64,000 nt of DNA from Stigonema ocellatum SAG 48.90 = DSM 106950 (GCA_016903675.1 JADQBA010000001.1:124001-188000), one strand, 5' to 3'. Positions 50,436 through 59,862 are shown, numbered from the stretch's first letter. The notes: a model not told the origin generated them from the letters alone. Program-made: numbers and translations.

Positions 50436-51641
50436 TTAAACCTCAACCTTGTAATTAAAAACCCAATCTTGAAATTCTTCACTACTCATCTGTGATTGCT
50501 CTTGCAAATGCTTATCAGCAGCCTCCCTGTCGGTTGCGTAGTAACGCATTTCACCCAAAGCGCTACGGGTTTGTATCAGTTGTGTACGGGGTATGCGACG
50601 CTGTTCATAAGTAGCCAGAGCTTCTTCAATGCTGGATGCTTGGGAACAGCACAACGCTAGTTCATATGCGTCTTCAAACGTGCTATTTGCTCCCTGTGCC
50701 AAAGCAGGAGCCATTGGGTGAGCAGCATCACCCAATAAAGTAACTCTTCCTTGACTCCAAGATTTGAGGGGTAAGCGATCGCAAATTGGTCCGGTCAAAA
50801 TTCGCTCTGCTGGTGTTACCTCCACAAGCGATCGCAATGATTCTCCCCAGTCAGCTAATTGATTAAGAACCCGAGATTTGACCTCAAGAGGATCTTGTCC
50901 TAGGGTATAGTCCGGTGATAACTTACGATATAGCCACGAAATATGCCCATCACCAACATTTAGAAGGTACATAAATTCTTCATTACCTTTAACAAATCCG
51001 AGTTCACCCGGATTCAGTAGTTCTTGATGACAATTAATGACACTACGCCAAGACATACTTCCTAAATAGCGAGGTTTGCCGTCTCCAATTAAAGCTTCTC
51101 TAACGGCAGAATTTATCCCATCCGATCCAATCAGCAAGTCTGCACTAACCGTTTTCCCACCGTCAAAATGTATTGACACACGACGATCATCTTGTTCAAA
51201 CCCGATGCAGCGATGGTTAAGATGAATACTCTCAGACGGCAGTCTAGATGCAAGAATTTGCTGCAACCGCCACCACCAAACAGTTATCAATGGCTGACCG
51301 TATTTATCCTGAAATCTGCTTCCTGGGTTAGTGCGAATTGTTTCACCTTGAGTATTCTTTAAAACACTTGTCCTAACCTCACAACCTGAGTTTTTGATAG
51401 TTTCTACTATCCCAGGTTCAATAGCATCCAGGAAATTTAAACCATTTGGTAGCAATCCTAAGCCACCACCGACAGGGCGAAAATCTTGCGCTTTTTCGTA
51501 TACTTGAACATCACACCCCAGTTTCCGGAGTGCTACAGCAACAGCCAAACCTCCAAGTCCAGCACCAATAATCGCCACTTTTTCTATAAATGGTCTGGAT
51601 AACTTCTCTATTCCAGTTTTTTCTTGTGCATTCGCAAACAC
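50436..51641 (-). CDS. FAD-dependent aromatic monooxygenase
   Basis: The 401-residue flavoprotein has the three class A hydroxylase motifs: VAIIGAGLGGLAVAVALRKLG (FAD Rossmann), SADLLIGSDGINSAVR (DG motif) and VTLLGDAAHPMAPALAQGANSTFEDA (GD motif). It resembles salicylate hydroxylases and zeaxanthin epoxidases; the substrate is unknown. GTG 51641 has AAAGGAGACA nine bases upstream. It lies 51 bp after the M14 carboxypeptidase gene on the same strand, and the two, plus the ABM gene, may form an operon. Confidence 0.9.
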   Translation of the reverse strand: MFANAQEKTGIEKLSRPFIEKVAIIGAGLGGLAVAVALRKLGCDVQVYEKAQDFRPVGGGLGLLPNGLNFLDAIEPGIVETIKNSGCEVRTSVLKNTQGETIRTNPGSRFQDKYGQPLITVWWWRLQQILASRLPSESIHLNHRCIGFEQDDRRVSIHFDGGKTVSADLLIGSDGINSAVREALIGDGKPRYLGSMSWRSVINCHQELLNPGELGFVKGNEEFMYLLNVGDGHISWLYRKLSPDYTLGQDPLEVKSRVLNQLADWGESLRSLVEVTPAERILTGPICDRLPLKSWSQGRVTLLGDAAHPMAPALAQGANSTFEDAYELALCCSQASSIEEALATYEQRRIPRTQLIQTRSALGEMRYYATDREAADKHLQEQSQMSSEEFQDWVFNYKVEV

Positions 51642-51692
51642 AGAGCCTGTCTCCTTTAGAGTAGAGTATCTTTGCGCGGGTGAGTTCAGCCT

Positions 51693-53399
51693 TCATGCTG
51701 TTTGAGCTATCGGTGACGGCAAAGTCACCTCAGTACACACAACTCCTGCACGCTCATGACGGGCTAACAGTTTGACTGTGCCACCTTGAGGCGCACGTAC
51801 GATCCATTCCACCTTCGCCCGGTCCAATGTAGGATCTGCATGCCGCCTAATGGGAGTTGAGGGCTTATAGGCGCGTCCCTCTAATTGACCCAACTCTTCA
51901 CGCGGTTTACCCATCTCTAAAGTTGCACTAGGCGGTAGCTCAATTTCACAGATACAGCCCCGCACCAGCTTTTTCTCTAGGGCTTTTTCAGTAACGTAGG
52001 TGGGTAGCCAGCCTGTGTTATGTACAACCAGCCGTACCCGATAAGTATCATCACCCAAGGGATGGACACTCGCTTCGTAAATCTCTAGGTAGGGAGAGAT
52101 TAATAGATGCCACACTAACCATTCAGGAAAGCGGGCAATTTCCTTCTCCAGCAACTCTGGTGGTGGATTTGACCAGGCATACATAGTATCCCAACCACCC
52201 AGTTCCACTTGACCGAGTTGGGGATGGTCGAACGGATACCAGTCTATGTAGCCCTTTCCTCCTAATTTTTCATCGCTCCACCGTAGTAGCTTGAGGTCAT
52301 CTTCTAAGGGATGTTCTCGTAGCCATTCAATGTATTTATACTCAGTAATACCAGCTTGGCGCTGAGGACTCCAAACTTCTACCGTCCAACCAAAGACACC
52401 AAAGTGTTCATAAACCCAATCGTGGAAGGCACCGCCGATCACCTGTTTAGGGTGATAGCGGAACTCATGAAAGACAGAAATAGCTGGGTATTCGGTGATT
52501 TCAGTACCCTTTTTGCCGATGCGTTGGTAGGTACGCAAGTCGTTGACAGGTAATTCCTCATCGCTCTGATAGGCGTAGGGGCGTAATAAAACACCACTGA
52601 AGGTGTGGAAGGCAGTAGCTCCCGTGATGTTGGGATGAGTGATCACAAATTGTACAAGCGATCGCACCTCCGGCTCAGATGTGGGATAGGAACCAGCCCC
52701 TGACTGCTCATGCTCCTGTCGCCACATATTAGGAAAATTGCGGTTCAAGTCTAACCCCTCCTTGGCAGGTTGGAGGCGAATCTGGACTCCATCGTAATTT
52801 TCTATACGTCCTTCTGGCAGCACGCGGTAATACTGACCACCTGTTTCTGTCGGAGAGCGAGGTATCAACAGACGTGGTTCCGTGGGGCAGATTTTCCAAA
52901 CTCCATTAGGATCAGGAATTCGCATCATCAAGATGCGGCGATCGCCATCCATATCTTCAATAACCAAACCATCCTCCCCTGCCTCATCATAGGGATAGGG
53001 GCGAGTACTGGAGCGAATAAATCTCGGCTTCGAGGCCAATGCTAACTCGGCTCCATCAGGGTTGACGCGGGGGCAAATGTAAAAGGTGCGGGTGTCTAAA
53101 CAACGGGTGATGTCTGGGTGGGTTCCGTAGCCTGTGACTAATGTTTGTAGGAGGTACAGACAAACACTCGACGGTGCCAGTTCAGCGGCGTGAATATTGC
53201 CATCAACCCAGAGAGCAGGCTTTTGCTGATCCGAACCTGTAGCAAAATTGGTGACTGTCATCAACCAGATGTCACGCTCTTCATAGCTCTTCCCAATGCT
53301 TTTTATACCTACAAGCTGGGGAAATTCCTCAGCATAGGCATGGAGGATGCGTGTTAAATTTTCATAACGGTAGTATTTATCGAATCGAACGTCTGGCAT
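51693..53399 (-). CDS. M14-family zinc carboxypeptidase
   Basis: The 568 residues have the M14 core: WVDGNIHAAELAPSSVCLYL with the HxxE zinc ligands, NPDGAELAL, LDLNRNFPNMW with the substrate-binding Asn-Arg, TGATAFHTFSGVLLRPYAY with the third ligand His, and TVEVWSP holding the catalytic Glu. An about 180-residue beta-rich domain follows at the C-terminus. No signal peptide is seen. It probably removes C-terminal residues from peptides in the cytoplasm. Its last 12 codons are copied to 43.2 kb. Confidence 0.92.
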   Translation of the reverse strand: MPDVRFDKYYRYENLTRILHAYAEEFPQLVGIKSIGKSYEERDIWLMTVTNFATGSDQQKPALWVDGNIHAAELAPSSVCLYLLQTLVTGYGTHPDITRCLDTRTFYICPRVNPDGAELALASKPRFIRSSTRPYPYDEAGEDGLVIEDMDGDRRILMMRIPDPNGVWKICPTEPRLLIPRSPTETGGQYYRVLPEGRIENYDGVQIRLQPAKEGLDLNRNFPNMWRQEHEQSGAGSYPTSEPEVRSLVQFVITHPNITGATAFHTFSGVLLRPYAYQSDEELPVNDLRTYQRIGKKGTEITEYPAISVFHEFRYHPKQVIGGAFHDWVYEHFGVFGWTVEVWSPQRQAGITEYKYIEWLREHPLEDDLKLLRWSDEKLGGKGYIDWYPFDHPQLGQVELGGWDTMYAWSNPPPELLEKEIARFPEWLVWHLLISPYLEIYEASVHPLGDDTYRVRLVVHNTGWLPTYVTEKALEKKLVRGCICEIELPPSATLEMGKPREELGQLEGRAYKPSTPIRRHADPTLDRAKVEWIVRAPQGGTVKLLARHERAGVVCTEVTLPSPIAQTA

Positions 53400-53429
53400 G
53401 ATACAAACACTGTCTACAATTATACTTTA

Positions 53430-53723
53430 CTACATTTCCACCTCTTCAAAATGCTCAACTGTTGGAAACGGCTCATAGAAATGGTGAAGAAGTTTTTTCC
53501 ACTCTTGATATTCGGGAGAACCTCTAAATCCGACTGTATGGGATTCTAAACTGTCCCATTTCACCAGTAATAAATATTTACCTTTAACTTCCATGCATCT
53601 ATGGAGTTCATGGGATAAATATCCATTCATAGACGAAATAATACTGGAAGCCTTTTTGAAAGCCGATTCAAAATCGCATTCCAATCCGGGTTTAACATTC
53701 AGGAATACTGCCTCTAAAATCAA
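53430..53723 (-). CDS. Antibiotic biosynthesis monooxygenase (ABM) domain protein
   Basis: The 97-residue protein is a single ferredoxin-like ABM domain: EAVFLNVKPGLECDFESAFKKASSIISSMNGYLSHELHRC, KYLLLVKWDSLESHTVGFRGSPEYQEWKKLLHHFYEPFPTVEHFEEV. Such proteins are cofactor-less monooxygenases or small dimeric binding proteins. It lies 30 bp before the M14 gene on the same strand. Confidence 0.85.
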   Translation of the reverse strand: MILEAVFLNVKPGLECDFESAFKKASSIISSMNGYLSHELHRCMEVKGKYLLLVKWDSLESHTVGFRGSPEYQEWKKLLHHFYEPFPTVEHFEEVEM

Positions 53724-53747
53724 AAAAAATACCCCAAAATTTTTAGC

Positions 53748-54149
53748 TTACAAAAATAGTGCAGGTGATACATGGAAAAATTCTCCTACTGCTTTAGCTT
53801 GACTCTTACTAATACCTCTTTTGCCATTTATTACTTCTGAAGTAAATCCCGACGAGCCAAAAATTTCAAGCAAGTCTTTTTGTTTTAGACCTCGTGCTAG
53901 CATTAATTCATTCAATATTTCATGATTGGTTGCAGCTTGTAACTGATAATGTTCATCTTCATACCCCTCAATAAGTATTGCTAACAACTGTAAAACTTCA
54001 GCTTGTGCTGCTGTTAGGTTATCTCCCAAAACTATCAGCTTGTTGACCTCATTGAGTAAACGTTCATACTCTTCTTCTGTTTCAATGACTCGTGGCAAAG
54101 TTTCAGCAAGCAGTTTAATGTACTCCTCCTTGTTAATTGTGCTGCTCAT
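53748..54149 (-). CDS. HigA-type XRE antitoxin without adjacent toxin
   Basis: The 133 residues have the HigA long form: an acidic helical N-terminal half (EEEYERLLNEVNKLI, LTAAQAEVLQLLAILIEGYEDEHY) and a C-terminal helix-turn-helix (HEILNELMLARGLKQKDLLEIFGSSGFTSEVINGKRGISKSQAKAVGEFFHVSPALF). In HigBA loci the toxin gene HigB precedes the antitoxin. Here 54150-54717 has no such gene, so this is an orphan antitoxin or regulator. Confidence 0.85.
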   Translation of the reverse strand: MSSTINKEEYIKLLAETLPRVIETEEEYERLLNEVNKLIVLGDNLTAAQAEVLQLLAILIEGYEDEHYQLQAATNHEILNELMLARGLKQKDLLEIFGSSGFTSEVINGKRGISKSQAKAVGEFFHVSPALFL

Positions 54150-54717
54150 ACAAAATACTCCCTTAAATATGGTTATTTAATTTATCTACTAACACAATAT
54201 AGCAATCCGTGCAGGAGTTGCAAACACCCCCCACCCCAAAGGGGAAGTCAAAAGTCAAAAGTCAAAAGTCAAAATTAATACTTTTGACTTTTGACTTTTG
54301 ACTTCCGCGCAGCGGTTTGTCCCCCTTGTCCCCTCTGTTCAGATCTCAAATAGGATTGCTATGGCAAAATGCTTTACTCGATCTACAATTCACGTTCATC
54401 TTTCGCATCTTGCATAAGTTGATTTCACTTACATCTATATAAGAAGTAGAAGGAGGGCTGATGTCCTCGCTAGTTCAAAACTCGACTTTTTGAAGTAACT
54501 GTGTCTACTATGGTGATTACCACACAATCAAAATTTTGTCAATGCGTAAGTTCTACTGATACTAAGTAGGTAGACTGGATTAAACCAGGCTATGTAACGG
54601 TGTGTAAACAAGGCTAAGTCAGCTATTAAACAGCTTTTTGGCGTTTGACAAAAGGTTACACAGGTGTGTTTTATTACGTATACCTACTTAGTAAGCGTTC
54701 ATCTATGAGGAAAGGTA
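54150..54717. promoter_or_regulatory. Intergenic region with a tandem-repeat hairpin and a long-range inverted repeat
   Basis: 54245-54305 is an AGTCAAA / TTTTGACT repeat hairpin, a sibling of 8745-8810. 54560-54575 (TACTAAGTAGGTAGAC) and 54678-54693 are inverted copies with one mismatch, 102 bp apart; the second ends 24 bp before the start codon of the amine oxidase. 54540-54554 is an inverted relative of the AGGACTTACGCATT border motif. It may be a small element or an operator pair. No gene is seen. Confidence 0.45.
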
Positions 54718-56346
54718 ATGGCTCGCTCTTCTTTAATTGATATAGTACGGTCTACCTATCGATGGGCTAGATTGTCAAACCAGTGTCGGATTCCCCTGGA
54801 TGAACTGATTGATCTGGGCAAACAAAAAATTTCTCGTCGCCGCTTACTCTACGGCGGGTTGGGAATGGCAAGTGCGGTTGCAGTTTCGACGTTAGACCGC
54901 CGACCCAGCGTTGCCAGTGTCAGCGCTACGCCAGTGCTGATCGTGGGAGCGGGGATGGCTGGTTTGATTGCAGCCTACCGTCTCACCCAGGCCGGGGTGC
55001 CCGTCCATATCGTGGAAGCTAGAAATAATGTCGGTGGCCGCATGCGAAGTTTATCAAATGCCGCAGGCACGTCCACGACGGTAGAACTAGGGGGAGAATT
55101 TATTGACTCCAGCCACACGAACCTGCTAACAGTGGTGCAGGAATTGGGATTAGAGACGGGAGACATTCTGGCGGCTGGGGCTGGTTTGGAAGCAAACACC
55201 TGGTATTTTCAGGGACGAAAGGTTCCTCTCGTTGAGCTAGTAACTGCCTTTAAACCTCTGGCAAAGCAGATAGACAAGGATATTGCCAGAATCGGCAGTA
55301 ATCCTGTCACCTATAAATCCTATAACCAACGGGCAGAGCAGCTAGACAAAACCTCCCTCGCAGAGTATCTTGATCGTTACTGTCAGAATCCACTTTTAAA
55401 CCAGTTAATTCGAGTAGCCTATGTAACAGAATATGGTCGAGAAGCTGAGGAGCAATCCTCCCTGAACCTGTTGTTGCTGATTGGCACCGGAACCACTGTA
55501 GATACGTTCAGCATTTATGGAACGAGTGACCAACAATACCAGGTAATAGGCGGCAATCAACAGATCCCTGAATTACTGGCCCAGCAACTGACAAATTTTA
55601 TTGAAACTGGCACGGTTCTGGAAGCCATCCAAAGTCTATCTGCTAGTCGTTATCGGGTGAGCTTCCGGTCTGGCGGCTATAGCTTTGAGCGCACCTATGA
55701 ACGGGTCTTATTGGCTTTGCCCTTCAGCACTTTGAGGCAAGTTCGTCTGGCCGTTGACTTACCGCCTGTGAAACAACGGGCGATTCAGGAATTAGGCTAT
55801 GGTACAAACGCCAAATTAATCACAGCCTACCAGGAACGGATCTGGCTCACTCGTTATAATTCAACTGCGTCTGTATATACTGACCTGGGATTTCAAAATA
55901 CCTGGGAGAGTACCCCCTTCGCGTCAGGCACCCCTGGTTTAATTACCGATTTTGTCGGCGGTTTGCAGGGGCTGTCCCTGGGAAAAAATACGCCCTTGGC
56001 TCAAGCCAAAATTTTGCTGTCGCAATTAAATCAAGTGTTTCCAGGTATCAGTGACCTGCAACAGGGGGCGGCCATCCGGGCCTACTGGCCTGCTGAAACC
56101 TATACACGCGGTTCCTATTCCTGTTGGTTAGTGGGGCAATATACAACCATTGCCGGGTCGGAAAGCAAGCGGGTTGGTAATCTGTTTTTTGCAGGAGAAC
56201 ACTGCTCCCTGAGAGCCCAGGGTTACATGGAGGGGGCTTGTGAAACTGGAGTTGCAGCAGCCCAGCATATTTTGCAAGACCTTGGTCTGCGCTCTAAAGA
56301 TTCTCTGGAGACGAGAAGCGTTAGGATAGGCAGCAAAACAGCTTAA
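54718..56346 (+). CDS. Tat-exported flavin amine oxidase
   Basis: The 542-residue protein has a twin-arginine motif (SRRRLLYGGLGMASAVAVS, about 38-56) after an unusual 37-residue leader, so export by Tat with bound FAD is inferred. The FAD domain opens VLIVGAGMAGLIAAYRLTQAG, followed by EARNNVGGRMRS and VELGGEFIDSS. The C-terminal FAD clamp is NLFFAGEHCSLRAQGYMEGACETGVAAA. It belongs to the monoamine/L-amino-acid oxidase family; the amine substrate is unknown. ATG 54718 follows GAGGAAAGG. Its GC content is higher than that of its neighbours. Confidence 0.9.
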   Translation: MARSSLIDIVRSTYRWARLSNQCRIPLDELIDLGKQKISRRRLLYGGLGMASAVAVSTLDRRPSVASVSATPVLIVGAGMAGLIAAYRLTQAGVPVHIVEARNNVGGRMRSLSNAAGTSTTVELGGEFIDSSHTNLLTVVQELGLETGDILAAGAGLEANTWYFQGRKVPLVELVTAFKPLAKQIDKDIARIGSNPVTYKSYNQRAEQLDKTSLAEYLDRYCQNPLLNQLIRVAYVTEYGREAEEQSSLNLLLLIGTGTTVDTFSIYGTSDQQYQVIGGNQQIPELLAQQLTNFIETGTVLEAIQSLSASRYRVSFRSGGYSFERTYERVLLALPFSTLRQVRLAVDLPPVKQRAIQELGYGTNAKLITAYQERIWLTRYNSTASVYTDLGFQNTWESTPFASGTPGLITDFVGGLQGLSLGKNTPLAQAKILLSQLNQVFPGISDLQQGAAIRAYWPAETYTRGSYSCWLVGQYTTIAGSESKRVGNLFFAGEHCSLRAQGYMEGACETGVAAAQHILQDLGLRSKDSLETRSVRIGSKTA

Positions 56347-56492
56347 TTATATTAGTTTGTATACCAGAGTTTCTGAATAGTAAGGTCAGCAGATTTGATA
56401 GAAAAGGTGGAAAACTATAAACAAGATTAATCATTAGACATCTGGTGAAAACAATGTAGAAAGCAGCTTCATACTGAGAGTGAAGCAACGCC

Positions 56493-57077
56493 TTAAAAAT
56501 TAATCCGGCGATAAATTTCGGTCATGGGAAGTTCTACATTTAAACTGTGCAGAACAATTGACCGCTCAATGTGATCGTAAACTTGCCATGACCAGCGATC
56601 GCTATTGTCTTGATGGCGGTTATAGTACTGCTCAACATAAGGTTCAGTTTGGCTGACGAGCAGATATTCACAAAAGCTAGAAAGGGAGCGATATTTTCGG
56701 AATTTTTCACCTCTATCATAGGCTTCAGTGGAGGGCGAAAGGACTTCGACAATGAGTAAAGGATTGAGAATTTCATCTGTGCGATTACCATTAAATTCTG
56801 GTTTGCCATGGAGTACAAGAATATCGGCATAGGTTCCATGATTGAACTTAGGAATCCAGATTCGCAAGTCGCTGTTGTACAAGCGAAAGTCGGTGTCTCT
56901 GAGCAATAAACCCAGGTAAATTAACACATTACTGGCGATCGCACTGTGAGCTTCTGAACCTCCGGGCATGGCGATCATCTCTCCGTTGCGATATTCATGG
57001 CGTTCAACAGAGGTTTCCTCAATTGCTCGATACTCATCTGGGGTGAGGGTTGGCAGGTTGGTTTGAGCAATAACCAC
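56493..57077 (-). CDS. Uma2-family putative nuclease
   Basis: About 194 residues: LPTLTPDEYRAIEETSVERHEYRNGEMIAMPGGSEAHSAIASNVLIYL, RLYNSDLRIWIP, YADILVLHG, NPLLIVEVLSPSTEAYDRGEKFRKYRSL. The acids of YADILV and VEVLSPST are the site. GTG 57077 has a perfect GGAGGT spaced six bases and matches the start of relatives (VVIAQTNLPTLTP); the longer ATG frame to 57140 is less likely. The function is unknown. Confidence 0.87.
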   Translation of the reverse strand: MVIAQTNLPTLTPDEYRAIEETSVERHEYRNGEMIAMPGGSEAHSAIASNVLIYLGLLLRDTDFRLYNSDLRIWIPKFNHGTYADILVLHGKPEFNGNRTDEILNPLLIVEVLSPSTEAYDRGEKFRKYRSLSSFCEYLLVSQTEPYVEQYYNRHQDNSDRWSWQVYDHIERSIVLHSLNVELPMTEIYRRINF

Positions 57078-57387
57078 GATCGCACCTCCTGAATAATTAG
57101 ACCTGAAATCATTATCACCTAAATCTTCTACATCTGGCATTGTTTACCATACATATGAGCATTTTGGCGTTGCTGAATCAAGATATGAATGTCATTATGA
57201 TAGTGAATGTCAATGCTTTTTGAATCGCACTCCCCCACTCCTACCCAAGGAATAAGTCATGTGTATGTCGAGGTAAAAGTGCGATCGCGCAAGCACAGCA
57301 GGGGCGCGATCGCAAATCGAAGCTGTCATACTGTAACTTTGATTCAATTAAGGTTGGAAGCTTTATTCTCTTCTGATTGCCAAGTCG

Positions 57388-58434
57388 TTAGTGTGGGGTC
57401 AGGACAAAGGCATGGGTTTTACCATTGATAGTGCCAGTGGCCGCAATCTGACCGCTATTATTGATAGCCCGTGCCTCGTTCAGTATCCAGCCAGACTTGG
57501 GCTTGATCAGAAGATCATTGAGGTCATGTGCTTCACCATTTACCCACACAAAGGCATGGTTGTTAGAAGAACGTCCCACCACCCAGCCATTATCGTTGAT
57601 GCCATAGCCTATGTTACCGCTGCCAAGGCTTTTAATGTTATTAGGGGTATCCCATAAAGTGCCTTCACTCGAGGTGTTGCCAGTCAACGAATAACCCACC
57701 GCCTGTCCATTATTGTTGATGTCATAAGGTTCGCGGTTACCGCGAATGCTTTGGAGGCTTTGGGTAAGATCGGTTTTACTATCCCAAATGAAGGACTGGA
57801 AACCACCTCCGCTGCTAACTACTACTTGACCATAGTTATTGATGCCATAGGCGATGCTGCCAAAGGTATCCGTCTTGAGGATAGCCTGGGCATTGTTTTG
57901 GTTATCGTCTGTGGAATTCCATAAGACAGCATGCAACTTTGTGTCAGCTAATGAAGCACTAGCGCCCACCACAAGTCCATTGTCATTGATGGCATAGGCA
58001 ACGCTTTTTGGTTGAGCGGGCGAGATGTTGCCAAGGTAGCCGAGGAGTTGCGCATTGTTGTCGCGATCCCACAGTATGGCTTGCTGATCGCCTTTGTTAG
58101 TGAACTCACAACCCACCACAAGTCCATTGTTGTTGATGCCATAAGCTTGGCTGAAGAACCCAGGAGTGGCGGCTTTGAGTGCCTGTATGCCGTTGGTCTT
58201 ATCCCAAACGAACGCCGTTGGTGTCTGGCTCTTAGGCAAAGAATAAACGCCCACTACCTCTCCACTATCGTTGATGCCATAGGCTTGGCTGCTGCTACCC
58301 TCAAGTGTGCCAATCTTAGTGATGGAATATTTCAATGCTGCCGCTGGCTTGGACATGGCAATTCCGAGCATGGTGCAAGTTGTCAGCGCCAAGCAAATGT
58401 GATTCAATCTTTTCAAAGTAGTAAATTTGACCAT
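57388..58434 (-). CDS. Exported HAF-repeat protein
   Basis: The 348-residue protein has a signal peptide (about 34 residues, cut after PAAA) and seven HAF-type repeats built on xGINxxGxVVG (YGINDSGEVVG, YGINNNGLVVG, YAINDNGLVVG and so on), each paired with an AFVWD-like strand. This predicts an extracellular beta propeller. It ends AFVLTPH without a PEP-CTERM anchor, unlike many relatives. The function is unknown. The ATG at 58434 has no strong ribosome-binding site. Confidence 0.82.
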   Translation of the reverse strand: MVKFTTLKRLNHICLALTTCTMLGIAMSKPAAALKYSITKIGTLEGSSSQAYGINDSGEVVGVYSLPKSQTPTAFVWDKTNGIQALKAATPGFFSQAYGINNNGLVVGCEFTNKGDQQAILWDRDNNAQLLGYLGNISPAQPKSVAYAINDNGLVVGASASLADTKLHAVLWNSTDDNQNNAQAILKTDTFGSIAYGINNYGQVVVSSGGGFQSFIWDSKTDLTQSLQSIRGNREPYDINNNGQAVGYSLTGNTSSEGTLWDTPNNIKSLGSGNIGYGINDNGWVVGRSSNNHAFVWVNGEAHDLNDLLIKPKSGWILNEARAINNSGQIAATGTINGKTHAFVLTPH

Positions 58435-58800
58435 AAAAAGTTTTCAACTCAAGTTAGACAGAATGATAAATGTACTTTACTTAAAAAAGTATTAATAGTA
58501 ACACAGTAATAATACTATTTCTGCCCAATGAAGAGTTATGACCTACACTTAGTATTGAGTCTATAACCTCTATCAGTAAAAACTTAGGAGAATATTATTC
58601 TTTGAACAATACTGCTGAATTCTTGGGCGCTTTTTTAAGTAATACCACTTAAAATAATGTCTTTTATTTTTTATTAACGTTAGCATTAACATCTTTGCAC
58701 CGAATGCAAAGGACGACGTAGTCATTAAGTATTTAGTATAAAAAAAAGTAATTATAAGCGGACTTAAGTATATTTACATACTAATACTGTTCATACAAGG

Positions 58801-59030
58801 AGTATTCCACAGACTGGATTTAAAGGACTTTTACCTGAACCCTCACAAATCAACGCCCTTTTGTCACAAATCAAAGCAGAAAACTCAAATCCTGCTTCGC
58901 CTATATGCGGCGTTGTCGAGGAGCAAAAACTAGGCTTACTTGGTCACTCCGCAGGAGGCTATGCTGGGTTATCTGCGATCGCAAACCTCTGCCTTCCCTT
59001 TTTCTGTGAAGACTCGTTCAACAGACTGGA
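58801..59030 (+). pseudogene. Remnant of an alpha/beta hydrolase running into a Uma2 gene
   Basis: The frame before the Uma2 start reads TGFKGLLPEPSQINALLSQI, GVVEEQKLGLLGHSAGGYAGLSAIAN and LCLPFFCED. GHSAGG is a serine nucleophile elbow of a lipase or chlorophyllase-like protein. Only about 70 codons are left and there is no start. By chance the frame stays open into the Uma2 gene, giving a 257-codon composite frame. Confidence 0.7.
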
Positions 59031-59037
59031 GACTTTT

Positions 59038-59634
59038 ATGACCCGAGCAACGATAGCAACACCCACAAAAGAATCACCCCTGTTGTTTGAGGGACTGACC
59101 TGGAGAGAGTTTAAAGCCGCTGAGCAGTTGTTAGACCGTCCAGGATATCGGCTGTCTTTCCTGGATGGTGTTTTGGAGATACGCAGAATGCCTGGAGAAC
59201 CACACGAAACCGTTAAAAAAAGAATTGCGGCATTGGTGGAACTGTACTTGCTGGTGGCTGGGTTTGACTTTACCCCTACTGGCTCAATGACCTTGGAAAG
59301 TGTAGCGGGTGCTGTCAAGCGTGAGGCGGATGAATCTTATAAACTGGCTCCTGGTCGAGTGCGTCCTGATTTGGTGATCGAGGTGGTGTTTACCAGTGGT
59401 GGTATCGATAAGCTAGAGGCATATAAGCGGCTGAAGATTCCAGAAGTATGGTTTTGGGAAGATGGTGTCCTAGAAGTCTATCACCTGCGCTATGAGGGCA
59501 ACGCGCTTCACTATGAAAGAGTTACCAATAGTGAGGAATTGAAAGGGATTGATCTAGATTTGTTATTACGCTGCATTAATATGGTGAATCATGTGGATGC
59601 CATCAAGACTTTTCAACAGGCACTGGTGAAATAG
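59038..59634 (+). CDS. Uma2-family putative nuclease
   Basis: From ATG 59038 (GGAGAC upstream), 198 residues: LTWREFKAAEQLLDRPGYRLSFLDGVLEIRRMPGEPHETVKKRI, FTPTGSMTLESVAGAVKREADESYKL, RVRPDLVIEVVFTSGGIDKLEAYKRLKIPEVWFWEDGVLEVYHL. The acids of EADESY and IEVVFTSG are the nuclease-like set. The frame extends upstream into a hydrolase remnant, but ATG 59038 with its ribosome-binding site is the family's usual start. The function is unknown. Confidence 0.86.
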   Translation: MTRATIATPTKESPLLFEGLTWREFKAAEQLLDRPGYRLSFLDGVLEIRRMPGEPHETVKKRIAALVELYLLVAGFDFTPTGSMTLESVAGAVKREADESYKLAPGRVRPDLVIEVVFTSGGIDKLEAYKRLKIPEVWFWEDGVLEVYHLRYEGNALHYERVTNSEELKGIDLDLLLRCINMVNHVDAIKTFQQALVK

Positions 59635-59688
59635 CTGGGGATAGGTTGTCGCCTAGTCTTAAATATTAATGGGCGATCGCACCAAAAA

Positions 59689-59862
59689 TCACCAGCCAAA
59701 CATCATCCCTCCAGTACTGTCACCAATCAGGTTGTAGCCATTGCTAGTGAATGTGCCTGATACGTCAGGGTTGACACCGCCCGCACTGTTGAGGTTAGCG
59801 GCGATAATTGTGTTGCGCACCGTGGCAGAGCTAGGTGGTATCATACCGCCATTGCCTGGAAC
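59689..59862 (-). pseudogene. Fragment of a secreted parallel beta-helix (choice-of-anchor-like) protein
   Basis: The minus strand reads GNGGMIPPSSATVRNTIIAANL, NPDVSGTFTSNGYNLIGDSTGG. The NTIIA...PDVSGTFTSNGYNLIG motif is the repeating turn of large cyanobacterial secreted beta-helix proteins. About 58 codons remain up to a stop at 59689; the rest of the gene is gone. Confidence 0.6.

Noticed and set aside
57391..58142. Open frames within the HAF-repeat gene
   Set aside because: They follow the periodicity of the repeats on the coding strand and are shadows of the real gene.
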